Numbered from the stretch's first letter, positions 34,590 to 46,830 are shown. The stretch: DNA of 64,000 nucleotides from Gnetum montanum (GCA_015680685.1 MNCI01038168.1:34912-98911), one strand, 5' to 3'. Made by a program: numbers and translations. The notes: generated from the sequence alone by a model not told the origin.

Positions 34590-34850
34590 TCATCAGTAAT
34601 ATAAGAAGCCATTTGATTAAGGAGGTTCTTTCAAGTGCTTGGAATTATCATAGATGCATCAAAACCCATGATGATCCATTGTGATAGAATGGCAACACCT
34701 GCATACTTGAAGAATCCCAAGTACTATGGCAAGACATAGCACATTGATATAAAATAAAAATTTGTCTAAGTAGTGGTGAAGGAAGAAGTGATTCTATAAC
34801 ACATTTCTAAATGTTAGATATTAGCAAAGTTGAAAGTTCTGCACGCACAC
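34590..34850 (+). pseudogene. Ty1/copia RNase H C-terminal fragment
   Basis: The frame through 34620-34830 reads IIIDASKPMMIHCDRMATPA, then YLKNPKYYGKT-HIDIK and VVVKEEVILKHISKC. This is the end of a copia RNase H (family: CDN-S-I--KNP-yHgRTKHIDI). Stops interrupt it. No LTR of this copy was identified. Confidence 0.75.
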
Positions 34851-35066
34851 AGCATTCCTTTCCACAAATATGTGATCGCAGCCATTGGGCCCGGAAACGA
34901 AGACTAGTCAACCAGGAGTAATCCATGGCACTGACCTATTTAACTAGGCAAAGATACTCAGGATAGTGTTACGTCGATGAAATAGGCTCCATTTTGTTTC
35001 GATAGCTTGTTATTAATCCATACATTTTTTAACCATTACAGAGATTTACCAGCAGAGGGAATTTTA
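34850..35066. other. Upstream flank of the ankyrin gene
   Basis: No gene or repeat recognised. Confidence 0.4.
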
Positions 35067-35220
35067 GTGCACTGAAAAGAATTTCAAACAATACCGAAAA
35101 CAATTACTGTAGGGAACTGTGAATATTGTTGCTGTGGGGAACTGTGCACTGAGAAGAATTTCAAACAATACCGAAAACAATTACTGTAGGGAACTGTGAA
35201 TATTGTTGCTGTGGGGAACT
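35067..35220. repeat. 77-bp tandem duplication upstream of the ankyrin gene
   Basis: Units 35067-35143 and 35144-35220, nearly identical (GTGCACTGA(A/G)AAGAATTTC ... TGCTGTGGGGAACT). Within each unit AACTGTGAATATTG and GGGAACTGTG also echo each other. Confidence 0.9.
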
Positions 35221-35270
35221 GTGAATATATTTCCAAATGCCTATAGCATGCGATTACAAACCTAACCTCA

Positions 35271-35474
35271 GTGCAACTTGTAAGTGTTCACTCTACCGAG
35301 GTGAGAAATAAAGCTGAGCTGTGGAAACATTTGCGAAAATACGCTGAAAATTTAAAACACGCGTATGCCATGCTAATGACTAATCAAGCTTCCAAGAAAT
35401 CGGCAGAAAATGACGCATGCATATCATCTCTCCTTGACTTTAAAAGTGAGGATACCGCCTTTCTGCCATGGTAA
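35271..35474 (+). other. Small open frame (67 codons) upstream of the ankyrin gene
   Basis: Opens MQLVSVHSTEVRNKAEL and closes FLPW. No domain is recognised, and its second half overlaps repeated AATCAAGCTTCCAAGAAA wording. It could be an upstream ORF or 5' UTR of the ankyrin gene; I do not claim it is translated. Confidence 0.2.
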
Positions 35475-35508
35475 TGACTAATCAAGATTCGAAGAAACGG
35501 CAGTGATC

Positions 35509-35619
35509 AATGAAGCTTTGAAGCTTCAAAGAAACGGCAGTGAACAATGATGTTTTGAAGCTTCCAAGAAGCGGCAGTGACCAATGAAGCTTTGAAGCTT
35601 CAAAGAAACGGCAGTAAAC
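35509..35619. repeat. Three 37-bp tandem repeats before the ankyrin gene
   Basis: Units start at 35509, 35546 and 35583. Each holds TTTGAAGCTTC-AAGAAACGG, with the palindrome TGAAGCTTCA in units 1 and 3. Partial older copies lie at about 35383 and 35481. Confidence 0.9.
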
Positions 35620-35707
35620 GAGGCATGACCAGACGACTACTTAGCCTACAAAGCAACAATGCTGACCTGCATATCAAACATAAACGCCATTGTAACGAGC
35701 ATTTGCA

Positions 35708-38415
35708 ATGCAATCTGATGCAATGGCTAAGTTTCTTAACGCTGCTGTAATAACGATTCGCATATTTGCAGAGCGCTGTGGATTCAGAACAAGAAAAATG
35801 GATCCAGACTTATATACAGCGTCTGCGGAATATGATACCCAGTTCCTGTACGACCGAATCCATGAATCACCAACAGCCGTTCTGCAGAGGACTCCTATCA
35901 GGGATACGCTTCTTCACATCTCTGCAGGAGTAGGAGACTTAACCACAGTGAAGGCTATAATACATCTCCACTCGCAGAGTCCGCTATGGATTAGAATGTG
36001 GCCGCTGATTACGTTGAAAAACTGTAGCGGTAATACTGCACTCCATGAAGCTGCCTTCGAAGGCAACACAGAAGTGGCTCAGCATCTTCTTGAATTGTAT
36101 CCAAGTCTTGCTCTGATACATAATAAAAGGGGCGAAAATCCACTGTTTATGGCCTCCGAAAGAGGACATTTACCAGTGGTTGAAGCGATTCTTTCATGCC
36201 AGTTTGCCTCTAATCGTCTAGCTCGTTCCCGCAACGATGGCCAAAACTGTTTCCATGTTGCTGCTTACAGAGGACACCTCGGTGAATTTTTTGTTTGTAG
36301 TTTATACACTGAAGACTAATTTCAATCAATTACCGAATTAATTTTTGTTAAGCTGCACTTTTCCTCGGAATACAGGGTAGATTGAAGACAGAACTCTGTT
36401 TAGTTAGTTACGGGCTGTAACTCATTTCCTGTTTTTTTGTTCATATAAATTTAATTTATCTGTCAAAACTCTAATAGCATGGACAAAAGGTTAATGGCAA
36501 AATAATTGATGTGCACTTTGCAGAGGTTTTGATTCGCTTGGTAGAACATCGTACAAGCATGTTAAAACATTTGGACAAGGCCGATGAAAGAGGTGCTACA
36601 GCTCTGCATTACGCAGTGGATGGGGCACAACATGAAGTGGTTCAGTACCTGGCGCGTTGCAGATCCAAATTGTGTTACAAATTCGACAAATTCGGAAGAT
36701 ACCCAATACACATCGCTGCAACGAGGGGGAATATCCATGTCTTAGCAGCCATTGCGTGTGAGAGACCTGATTGCATTCTGATGCCATGTAAGCAGGGAAA
36801 AAACATTCTGCACTACGCTACTAAAAATGAGCACCAGTCGCTGCTGCTATGGCTGTCTCAGCAAAGGCATTACAGACTCCGCGGCGATGAGATCGACAAG
36901 AAAGGCAACCAACCACTGCACCTGGCTGCAAAGCTTTGTGCAGATGATTCCGTAAGTTAAAATTTCCAGAAATTTAGAAAGAATTCATTATTGAATTAAT
37001 AGAGTGAAAAAGAATGAGGGCTAGCTCCTTTGGTTTGGAATTTGGAGGAAGGGTAGTGTTTATTAAGCATCACGTTGCTTGGCTTGCAGACCCTGAGAGC
37101 GTTGATGGAGGGGTTCGCTAGAGTGCAGCCGAACGCCAGAAACAGGGATGGCTTCACACCACTGGATATGGTGTATTGCAGCAGGAAATCCAGAGAATGC
37201 AAAAGACGGGTGAAAAAATGTCTGGAAAGCGTTGGAGCATTTGGAGACTACAGTGACACAGAAGAAGGGGAAGAACCCGAAAGCAAAAGCCAACGCAACA
37301 GCAGAATCATGGACATCAATGCACTTGTGGCTGCTCTCATTGCTAGTGTTGCAGCAACAGGGCAAGTGCAAGTGGCTTCCAGTTCTTCATCATCCCCGTG
37401 AGTGTTTTAGAATCTTTTAAGATCCATCTGTGAGATTTTGAAAGTGGCTTTCTAGGGAGTTTCATTATAATTTTTATAATTACTTGATCTAATAAATGAT
37501 AGAAATGTACATGTTATGAGTTTTAAAAACATGATGTTTATTTACCACTGGAGTTAAAAACATGTAGATCAATATATTCATTCTTTACTGCAAATTTTGA
37601 ATTATGTATCTGTTTTACTTTCAAATTTGATGTTTTTCAACCTGTTACTGAAATGGCAACTCTTAGATTGCAATGCATAAAATAGAAAAATACTCAGATT
37701 TACATTTCTTCTTTTTAGTGAGATATTATCTTTCTTTCCTACCAGACCGCCAGGTCTACAGGATTTCGTAATTTTTAAACTGAAGGCATCACGATTATTG
37801 TAAAAGTTCGCGTTCCTGTATGTCAGTTCCGACACCCGTTTTCATTCACCAGGAAACTCACAACCCATATCATAAAAACTATTTGTACATTCAAAGGCTT
37901 TTTACCTTATTCAGTTTTCTCTAATATCGTTTGAAAAGTGCATAACAGACCTGTTGCTTTCAAGTTGCAGCACTAATGAGTCAGATTATGTCAATTCGTT
38001 GTATGTGGCATCGAACATGGTGGCTTTTATGTCTGCGGTAACAGTCTTGTTAGTGTGGTTGCTGTTGGAGGTATCGTGGAACAAGGCTGATAGGCCGTGG
38101 CTCAAATCCTCCATGACTGTGCTTGCAGTTTCGTTGGTAGCCGAGGGGATCGCGGTGTGTGGGGCCAGCCAGACGGCAACAGCGTCCTTAGTGATTTATT
38201 ACGCCCCAGTTGTAGTAGCGGTGACACTAGTGTGGATAATGCTGGGCATGTGGCTGTGGTGTAGTCGAGCCAAGTACCATCGGAAGGCCCAGCTTAAGCG
38301 TCTTCTTCGACGAGCTTCCTGTCAGTTATTGGCTGGCTTTGTCCTTGCTGGCATAGCCGTAATTGCAATGTACGTCGTCTTTAACATCGCCTCTTATCTT
38401 ATACTTGCCTTTTAG
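35708..38415 (+). CDS. Ankyrin-repeat protein with PGG-type membrane domain (ACD6/ITN1 class)
   Basis: Four exons: 35708-36281, 36524-36951, 37090-37397, 37971-38415. The introns are GT-AG with matching phase (donors GTGAAT, GTAAGT and GTGAGT; acceptors all GCAG). The joined frame is 584 residues from ATG 35708. ATG 35798 (MDPDLYTAS) is a likelier start by family habit and gives 554. Eight or nine ankyrin repeats span about residues 65-365, for example GNTALHEAAFEGNTEVAQHLL, GQNCFHVAAYRGHL and GRYPIHIAATRGN. A charged linker with SDTEEGEEPES follows. The C-terminus is the PGG-family membrane region: NALVAALIASVAATG, then SNMVAFMSAVTVLLVWLLLEV and three more hydrophobic segments to residue 583. 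The PGG tripeptide is absent (Ser-rich there). Relatives act at membranes in defence, cell-death or salt responses; which one applies here is unknown. No stop or frameshift breaks it. It sits alone between transposons. Confidence 0.9.
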
Positions 38416-38461
38416 TAAAGGCTTGCCGTTATAAATTGCATCAATACCTTCAACTTTTAAC

Positions 38462-38582
38462 GATTACTAGCTACCAAACTTTGTAATGGTTACCTTCGTT
38501 GCAATTGCAATTTGGCTGCAAGGATTACTAGCTGCCTAACTTTGTAATGGTTACCTTAGTTGCAACTGCAATTTGGCTGCTC
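38462..38582. repeat. 61-bp tandem duplication in the ankyrin gene 3' flank
   Basis: Units start at 38462 and 38523 (GATTACTAGCT...CAATTTGGCTGC), with few differences. It lies just after the stop codon and probably in the 3' UTR. TAAATAAATTG near 38700 could serve as a poly(A) signal region. Confidence 0.85.
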
Positions 38583-38639
38583 TCAATGTAGGTTAGAGAA
38601 ATTTATGTTTGGTCCTTCGTAATGTTGTTTGTGAGCTTT

Positions 38640-39486
38640 GGAAATATCCATGAATGTGTTACCTAGTAGGATTAACACGTTCACAAACATGCATAGATAT
38701 AAATAAATTGAAAACTTTGCATAAAAAAATGCTTTAATGGTAAAGCGAGGAGCTTATAAATAATATGTTATTATGAGTTAAAGTTACACCATTTTAGAAA
38801 TCACTTTATCTGTTAGATAATAAAGTGTTAAGGTTAATGTTAAGATTCTTCATTTAAAAAATTATAAGTTAAATTTTGGTGGAAACTACTAAGTAATAAA
38901 ATTTTAATTTGCCTGTAAATTTTGTAGATAAATATTCTTCAAAAGAAATTATAGGTTTGATTTTTGTTTTGCATGCAATCATAAGTCAACTTTGTAATTG
39001 TTCAAAATTATCAACCATGTTCACAATTAACCTACTTAAGCATAATCATTCAATTAATCTACCTAAGCCTAACCATCCATAGTACATGTGAGTATTAAAT
39101 TTCTTTGTACAATGCCCAATCTAGTGGAGGTCCAAGGTACCTTTTCCTAGGGCTTGCTGGTTCCTTATATGTTGTAAAGGGTTGTCAATATGAGTGATAT
39201 GTTCATCACAAATTTTATTGGCTTCTAGCCTCTATAGTTTGAATAGAAAGAAAAATAATTTTGAAAAATTAATTTTTAATCTTGAAAATTTATTTAAAAT
39301 TGACAATAGTTTGTATCAAGCTTTTCCAGACATTTTTTTGAAGGACACCAAATCTATTTTTCCTTTTTAACTCCAAAGTTGTTTTAAAGATTATAATAGA
39401 AAATGATTTTATTTATAACAAGTTCAATAAAGCTTAAAAAATGCAATTATCACTATACTTTTGGATAAGGAAGATGAAGGATATTT
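38640..39486. other. AT-rich intergenic stretch
   Basis: No gene, repeat or RNA recognised. Confidence 0.45.
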
Positions 39487-39547
39487 GGAGAGTTTCTACC
39501 TTTCAAAAAATTCATATTTTTTATGGTGTTTTATTTCTATTGGTACT
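39487..39547 (+). pseudogene. LINE zinc-finger (zf-RVT) fragment, left part
   Basis: The frame reads IWRVSTFQKIHIFYGVLFLL, like the conserved W-x-PPKIxxFLW region that follows RT in plant LINEs. Element C interrupts it at 39548 and it resumes at 46584. Confidence 0.5.
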
Positions 39548-40395
39548 TGATGAGTGGTGAGATACCCCTACACTCAACCATACGAATACGAGCGTAGCAC
39601 ACACGATTTGGTTGAACTCCACAGACTAAGTGCCTACACGCCTTATGGAACACTTAGGGTTTATGATTCATTGTCTTCCTAGACTTACTTGTAGTTGTCA
39701 CGGTGTATAGTTAAGTAAGTCTGAGGTATATGATTTTTATGTTTTTTTATGTTTTATCTCCTATGCTAACAAGGTGAAGGGTAGAGAGACTAATTACTAA
39801 CTCTAACTAATGAACTAAGTCTAAATTAACCTAGTGTCAGCATCCGTTCCCACTTACCGTACACACCCTAAACCGATGCAACCTTGGTTACCAAACGCTA
39901 ATCGCTGTTGTGATCACCAAGCATAACGCACATGCTCAAAGTGGTCATATTGAGGCACTTAACTAGGAGAGAAGGGTTGAGAAAGAATTAACAACTAATA
40001 AAACATTAAATAACGAATAATAAATAACAATAAATAAAATCCTAATTAGCCTATTCCATGCGCTGCAAGGTTTATCCGAAAAGCTCGTCTTTATTGCCAT
40101 ACACAAACTTGTGTTCAGGTACAATGTTTGCTCGAATAAAGATCTGTTCACTTTGGGATTCCTACTGTGGGCACATGGAAAATTCGTTCACTTTGGGACT
40201 CCTACTACGGGCACATGGAAAATATTCTATCTCTGGAGTGATCAATCTGCCAGAGTTTCACTATGGTCTAGCCTAGGATGAGGAAACAAGCGAGAGTTAC
40301 CTCTTATTTATAGATATGACGGTGCACCGCAATATTGCAAGGGATGCAATATCGTGACAGCCGCGATATCGTGTAGGCGATATCACGTCCCATCA
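39548..40395 (-). repeat. 3' LTR of C
   Basis: 848 bp. It is longer than its partner (808 bp) because a block of about 40 bp around TTTGGGACTCCTACTACGGG is duplicated at about 40150-40225. Confidence 0.85.
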
Positions 40396-42287
40396 TACTC
40401 CCATGACTAAATGAAAACTCGTCCTCGAGTTCCTTACAATAATATTGGGAAGGTATGGGATTATTGACTCAAAGGAAACTAATGGGATGACATGTCAATG
40501 GATCATCATTACAAGACACAACAAAACTAGTGTTCATGACAACAAGGGTGAACACCTTATTACATTGACATTAGGCCTTAGTTGGCAACTGAGAAAGAGA
40601 GAGAGAAAGAAGTGTTGTTGCTGCCAACGCCAAGATTGCGCCTTTTTTTGTCCATTTGTAACCACGCCATCAATCTTGCTCCTTGCATAACTACTTTAGC
40701 ATTGCTCCATTCCAAGTATTTTCCCTAGATCTAGTCCATTGTTGCATGATCACCATCTACACACAACAACACAGTCTTATATTAGCAAGGGTAAATGAAT
40801 CATCATATAATTGATACCTTGCTTTAGTGTAAGTCCATTGGCTGAGTTGTGGTATGGCTGATTATGGATCTGGAGATATATTAATGATGACTACCGAAGG
40901 TGTAGGGGTTAGGAGAAAATCGAAAAAATTGGGCCCTGTACCCCGATGACTAATCGCGAACCTTCGGTAGTGATAGAATGGAGAAATAATCAGAACAAGA
41001 AAATGGATAAGAAGAGACAACTAAGATATCGATGAAATGGATGTTAAGATGGAAATGAACAAAATAAAATTAATTGCAAAAATGTTAGGGAAAATAAATT
41101 AATCGATGCACCAAAGAGGAATGTCAATGGGTCCTCCCCAAAGCAGGCTCATGCCCTTAATGCCTTAACAATCCCACATTCAAAGAGTCTGTAGGCTCTG
41201 GGAATGTCATTTGGAACAAGAGTTAAAGCCTTAACCACGAGAATTTACCAAAAAGAAAACAATGTATCTACCAAAATATACACTAATGATACAGCCGACA
41301 ATGAGGTGAACAATGGAGAGAAGGGTGAAGAGAAGAGAATGGAATGGAATCCCAAGAACAAGGTGGTGTATAGCCCCTTGTGTGTTTCATAATTAATGTG
41401 ACTTGGCAAATCTCATTCCAACTCTGGCCTTAAACCAACCACGTCTAGTGACTTCGCATCAACGCACTTGGCCAAACCATCCACTTGAATAACAAGAATG
41501 CCTCCCCCAAGAGCCACCACCATTCCCACGAAACAAATGAGGAGAGAATGGGAAGCAAGAAGGGCCTTAGTTAGAGGTAACATTTTTAGTTCCATAATTA
41601 GTACTTGTAGCCCAAGTTTATTTTTTCTAAGGGATGTTCTTTGAATTCTCACTTTTTCTCTTCTTCTTTTTTCTTTTGTTTTTTGCATGAGAACCACACC
41701 ATGCAAAGACTTCTTATTTTTATTGACTTAGCTTTTGATAATTGGGTAATGTCAAAACGACAAGAAACTCTAGAAGAAAACATTCAAGCACCCAAGAGAA
41801 TGGCCAACACAAGTGCATCAAGTTCCTTTGAAGTCACACCCTTTTCAATCCTTGAGTCCTTCCTTAGTTTGAGAAATGCCAAGTCACCAATTCGTTAAAG
41901 TTCTTATTAGAAAGGGGATTGTACATTTCCAAGCCAAGAGAGACCATAGAAACTGGTGGTTGAATGGATGAAGTGGACTCATTGCCTGCCATATCAAAAG
42001 AACATACCTTAGTATCAACATCATAACTTTAAGGTGAAGACCAAACATTAGTAATCAATATGAAAATAGTTCATACCATCATGAAGAATACTTATTAGGT
42101 GAAAAACTTACAGGATGGGTAAAACACACACACAAACACACACAAAAAATGGAAAAGTATAACGATGTTTTAAAACAAAAATAAGAAAAGTTAAAGAAAT
42201 TTGTAAAACAAAAACGTGTAAGAAAAAAAATGTGTAAGACAAAAATGTGTAAAACAAAAACTAAACAGAACTGAGGACCTTCAATGA
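40396..42287 (-). other. Non-coding 3' interior of C, in place of pol
   Basis: The inverted counterpart of 12429-14354 in B, sharing the AACCCCTACACC, TCATTAGTTCCAT and (AC)n/(TG)n regions. No RT or integrase wording on either strand. The polypurine-like TCATGGGAGTA (minus) touches the LTR. Confidence 0.7.
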
Positions 42288-45200
42288 TTAGCCTAGGTGG
42301 TGATCTCCCCCATAACTAAATGGAAAGGGAGAGATCCCTAATAATGAGTGCTTGTTTGAATTTCGTAACAGTGCACAACTTCTCCCGATTGATGTTTTTA
42401 GGTTAAGGGGTGGAAATTGGCGACATTCATATTCCAATGTGTCTATGCCTTCGTTGTTAGCATGAGTTGTTTCCTCAGTTCGTTCCGTGCATATTGGTTT
42501 GCTCTTTCTAGTAGCTATCAACCACGGGGTGTCTACTACTTGTGTGGTTGCTACATACAGGCACCTTTGATTTTGTGTTTCTTGGGCACACCGATTACAT
42601 AGAAGAAATGCTGAAAATTCTTCCATGTCATCATCCTCTAAGTCACTGTATGTGATGCACAGAACTTTCTTCTTCTCAATCTTTCCATATATGTTTATCT
42701 TAGATATCTGCAAGGAAAGATCGCGGATCCCTAGGTACGCATCTACTGTACTTAGCCATGGCCTTCCCATTATGATTGGGAAGTACCCTTCGTTGTTGTT
42801 AACTTCAATAACCAGGAAATTAGCTAGGTATGACCAACCACACACAGTCGTAACTATGTCCTCCACCAATCCCAAGGGAATGGTGATGGACTGGTTAGCC
42901 AACTCCAGTTGGATGTTGCTCTTCTTAAGTTGGGATAGGTTCTAGGCTTGATACATTTCTTGTGAAATTAAGTTGACTCTGGAACCTAAGTCAAGAAAAG
43001 AAGAGCTTTATGTGGTTTGTTCCCAACGACTTGTAGATAGATTAGGGGACTCCCAGGGTCAGATAGTTTCCTAGGAAGGTGGCCTACCTTGATCCAGTCG
43101 GTTATAGTATGTGTTAACATAACCGTATGTGTGATGCTCTATTGTTGGATGGAAGGGAGCTTCGAAGTCTTGTTTGTCAGAGGAGCGTACATAGACTCAA
43201 CCACTTGTTGTGAGAGCTTGTCTGGGCTTCTAGTCCTGAAGAAAGGTATTCTCTTTTTACAATTGTTAGAACTAGCAGCGGGTTGAATGTTTATTGCTCT
43301 CGTAGCATTTCGTTCCTACGGTTGAGTGGGGAGTTCCCCTTGCATTGTTGGAGTAGGAGGTATGGGAACTACAGGTGGAAGAGGTGCGGATGGAGTTGGA
43401 GGATGCGATGAATGTGGAATGTCTCCCGGAGGAGAAGGAGTCCTCCTAAAGTACTCCCAAATTTGGTAGTGACGTTGGGGAGTTGTGTGACCCATAGAGT
43501 CACTTGGAGAAACTAGCTACTGCACATAATAGCCATAAGGATTAGGTTGCTGGTAAGGGTATTGATGTTTCGACGGTGGCATCCCCCATGACTATGGGTA
43601 TTGCCACTGTTGATGTTATCCGATGGGTTGTGGCGGAGTTCCACTTAGATAATACATTAACAGTTGGTGGAATTGCCTTGGGTTACCTTGACGATAAGGT
43701 AACCTTCGGGGTGTCTGCCGTTGGTTAAGTCTCGGATTAAGTGCATACACCCTAGACTCTTGTAGATATGAGATGATTGGACAACATCCCTTAGGATGGT
43801 CATATTGGTAGATCTCACATCTACCATCATCGTCTATGTTTGAGTCCATAGCCTTATCAGAGATAGTTATTTTTCCCTTACCCTTGTTGTGTGCAGGGCC
43901 TGAATCTCTATGCTTTGTCTTACCTTTGTCATTACTTCGTTCTACCTTAGACTCTTCTACGATTTTCAAGACAGTTTCAAGTCTAGAGTCTAAGGAATCC
44001 CACAATTGATCCACCGTAGATGATACTTCTGTTGTTAGTTCTTGGATTGACAAGGTTTTTCTATTCACCAACTCTTCGAGTGGTGAATCATCCTCCTCAT
44101 CACAAAATCTCACTCCCTTCTTCCAAAGCGAAGGATCACGGTTGTATTCTTCCATACTCTTTTTTTTTCATAGCTCACCTTCTTCTTTGGCTACTTGCTC
44201 CAACAAGCGATGTATCTCATGGGCTCTAAGTTCTGATAGTTTTCCTTGGGCATAAGTTCCAATGGTTCTCCTAGTCTCATGTTTGAGCCCATCTACGATG
44301 TGGCGAAGTTGGTCCTATTGTGCGTATCCATGGCCCGGGCAACGATGTAACAATGTGTAGTAGTGGCCCATGACAGCATCCAAGGGTTCATGTTTATCTT
44401 GCTTCCATCCTTGAATCTACTTATGCAAATTAGACACTCTGGAGTACATCTAATATTTATCGTTGAAGAGTTCTAACATCGTACTCCACCTCCTGATGGT
44501 TTCCGGCTCTAAGGACCGGTACCAACTCTCTGCTTCCTTAATGAGTGTCCTGGGAAGCAACTTAAGTTTTTGCCACTTGTTTTCTATGTTTTGCAAGGTG
44601 TAAGCATTGTGGAATGCCTGTAAATGATGTTGTGGATCAGTGTTGTATCTCCCCTCAAAGCATGGGATATTGTTCATGTCTGAACGCTTGATCCAACTAT
44701 CTCTTTGATGCCTTGTCGATATTCTTATAGCCTCTGTTATATCAAGCATAATTCAGGTGGCAAGTAGGGGCTCATCATGATCATCCCTTTCATGATGCCT
44801 ATGATGTCTTCGTTGTTTCCTACTTTCCCTTCGTTCATGCACTTGTCCTCTCTCTTGACTCTCTTATTGAGGTCTCTTGTTTTGCCTACCTCTATCCTCA
44901 CCGTTATGCTCTCTATGGCTGTACCCAGATGTGGAAGGAGAGGGTGAGTGATGTGATGAAGGGGAAGAGGAAGGAGAACCATCATCATGATGATGCTTCT
45001 TACCTTCTCTTTGACTGCTGCGGCCCCAATCATGATGATGATCCAAGTGCCCATCCTTCTCATGTGTTGTTGTTCCCTCTGTGAACAGTTGGCATTCATG
45101 GGGATCAGAACAAGTGTTATGTATCATTGATTGTATGTTCTGATACCCCACCTCCTGACCATCGTTTGGAGGGGGAACATCATTCGATAGAGAACTCGTT

Positions 45201-45634
45201 ATAATGGGTACATCATCTCCGATTTTACTTAGGACGTGCGGACCTTTGTCCTTCAACAGTGTATGTTGGCTCTCCTGCCATGATTCCCTGATACATTGTG
45301 CTACTGTGGGATGGTAATCCCTTGTATCAAAATCTTCTGCAATGTATTCAGCATATATTTCTATCATGCCAATCTGTGTCAAGGCATGGAGGAGCATGTT
45401 TGGGACTGATCGATTTGGAGGTAACACGATGTTACCTTGCAAATCTCTTCATCACAACTGTTTGTCTTGATGGAGGATAAAGGTAAAGTCTAGTATGTAC
45501 TCATCAGGATGAGTATACACCACTCAGTATTGTTCAGGAACTGGCAGATTTCGGTTATGTGTTTTTGACTGCTGACTATTTCTTGTATTATCCCTAGGTC
45601 GTGTAATGCTCTTGTGAGAAGAAGAAGAAGACAT
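42288..45634 (-). pseudogene. gag-protease polyprotein of C
   Basis: Starts at ATG 45634 (MSSSSSHKS). It is the best-preserved copy of this family. The open stretches cover the N-terminal region with His/Ser-rich tracts (45442-44864), the gag domain (44749-44450; HLQAFHNAYTLQNIENKW, TLIKEAESWYRSLEPETI), a charged linker with YQYDHPKGCCPII (44155-43616), and the protease end (42902-42288; PIIMGRPWLSTVDA). The protease active site reads LDLGSRVNLIS at about 42985. Between 43616 and 42902 the phase shifts once, and stops separate the blocks. Confidence 0.85.
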
Positions 45635-45756
45635 TGTGTCTTATCAGTGTGCTATTTACTGTTATATAATTTTTCTTTTAATTAACCCTAAGGTTTGTTT
45701 AAGCTCCCAACGATGTGAGTGATCTCCTATGTTCTACTTAGCGCACAAACACTTAG

Positions 45757-45774
45757 TCCCCGACAATGGTGCCA
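45757..45774 (-). other. Primer binding site of C (tRNA-Asp type)
   Basis: On the minus strand TGGCACCATTGTCGGGGA agrees with the Athila-type TGGCGCCGTTGCCGGGGA at 15 of 18 bases, all differences being transitions. It lies one base from the LTR. Confidence 0.8.
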
Positions 45775-45775
45775 A

Positions 45776-46583
45776 TGATGAGTGGCAAGATACCCCTACA
45801 CTCAACCATATAAATACGAGCGTAGCACATGCGATCCATTCAAACTCCATAGACTAAGTGCTTACACGCCTCATGGAACACTTAGGGTTAATCATTTGTT
45901 GTCTTCCCAGACTTACTTGTAGTTGTCATGGTGTATGGGTAAGTAAGTCTGAGGAATATAATTTTTATGTCTTTTTATGTTTTATCTCCTATGCTAACAA
46001 GGTGAAGGGTAGAGAGACTAATTACTAACTCTAACTAATGAACTAAGTCTAGATTAACCTAGCATCAGCACCTGTTCCCACTTACTGTACACACCCTGAA
46101 CCGATGCAACCTTGGTTACCAAACACTAATCGTTGTTGGGATCACCAAGTGTAATGCACGTACTCGAAGTGGTTGTACTAAGGCACTTAACTAGGAGAGA
46201 AGGGTTGAGAAAGAATTAACAACTAATAAAACATTAAATAACGAATAATAAATAACATTAAATAAAATCATAATTATCCTATTCCATGTGCTGCAAGGTT
46301 TATCCGAAAAGCTCATCTTTATTGCCGTACACAAACTTGTGTTCAGGTACAATGTTTGCTCGAATAAAGATCCGTTTACTTTGGGACTCCTATTGCAGGC
46401 ACATGGAAAATATTCTATCTCTGTAGCGATCAATCTACCAGAGTTTCACTACGGTCTAGCCTAGGATGAGGAAACAAGGGAGATTTGCCTCTTATTTATA
46501 GATATGATGGTGCACTACGATATCGCATACGCGATATCGCAAGGGATGCGATATCGTGACGACCATGATATCGTGGCCCATCA
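45776..46583 (-). repeat. 5' LTR of C
   Basis: 808 bp. GATATC palindromes lie at 46519, 46533, 46550 and 46567. The TATA box, read on the minus strand, is CTATAAATAAGAG near 46493-46505. Confidence 0.85.
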
Positions 46584-46830
46584 ATACTCATCATCTATAT
46601 TTGGAAATTATTTCTTCTGAATGTCCTCTTTACAGAAGTGAAGACATATTTTCTCATTTTTTAAAGCATTGAGTCACATAACATGCCTAAAATGGATATC
46701 TAAAATTTATAAAAACTTTCAACCAGGAATCAATGATATTATTCGTGGTGATCAACTTGCTTTGTTTGCTTATTTTCTTACATTTAGAAGTGTCTTTGGC
46801 TGATTTTTTACAATTCTATTTAGAAGCTTT
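46584..46830 (+). pseudogene. LINE zinc-finger (zf-RVT) fragment, right part
   Basis: After the ATACT duplication the frame continues THHLYLEIISSECPLYRSED and IFSHFLKH, like the CPLC-x-ED-xxHxxxxC zinc-binding part of plant LINE RT proteins. It becomes unreadable after about 46800. Confidence 0.5.

Larger units (their letters stand above)
39548..46583 (-). mobile_element. Element C: Athila-type gag-protease element without pol (same family as B)
   Basis: Plus-strand ends are TGATGAGTGG (39548) and GGCCCATCA (46583), flanked by GTACT and ATACT (four of five bases agree). LTRs are 39548-40395 (3') and 45776-46583 (5'). The interior matches B throughout: primer site, gag-protease and pol-less 3' part. 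The insertion splits a LINE fragment, which reads on across the empty site. Confidence 0.85.

Noticed and set aside
35271-35474. A first coding exon of the ankyrin gene
   Set aside because: It ends in a stop, has no splice donor in a suitable phase that I could support, and the family-type start (MDPDLYTAS) lies in the next exon.
36282-36319. Exon 1 of the ankyrin gene reading on to the stop at 36319
   Set aside because: The frame after 36281 loses the ankyrin pattern, while splicing at GTGAAT to 36524 restores GHLEVLIRLVEH exactly in phase.
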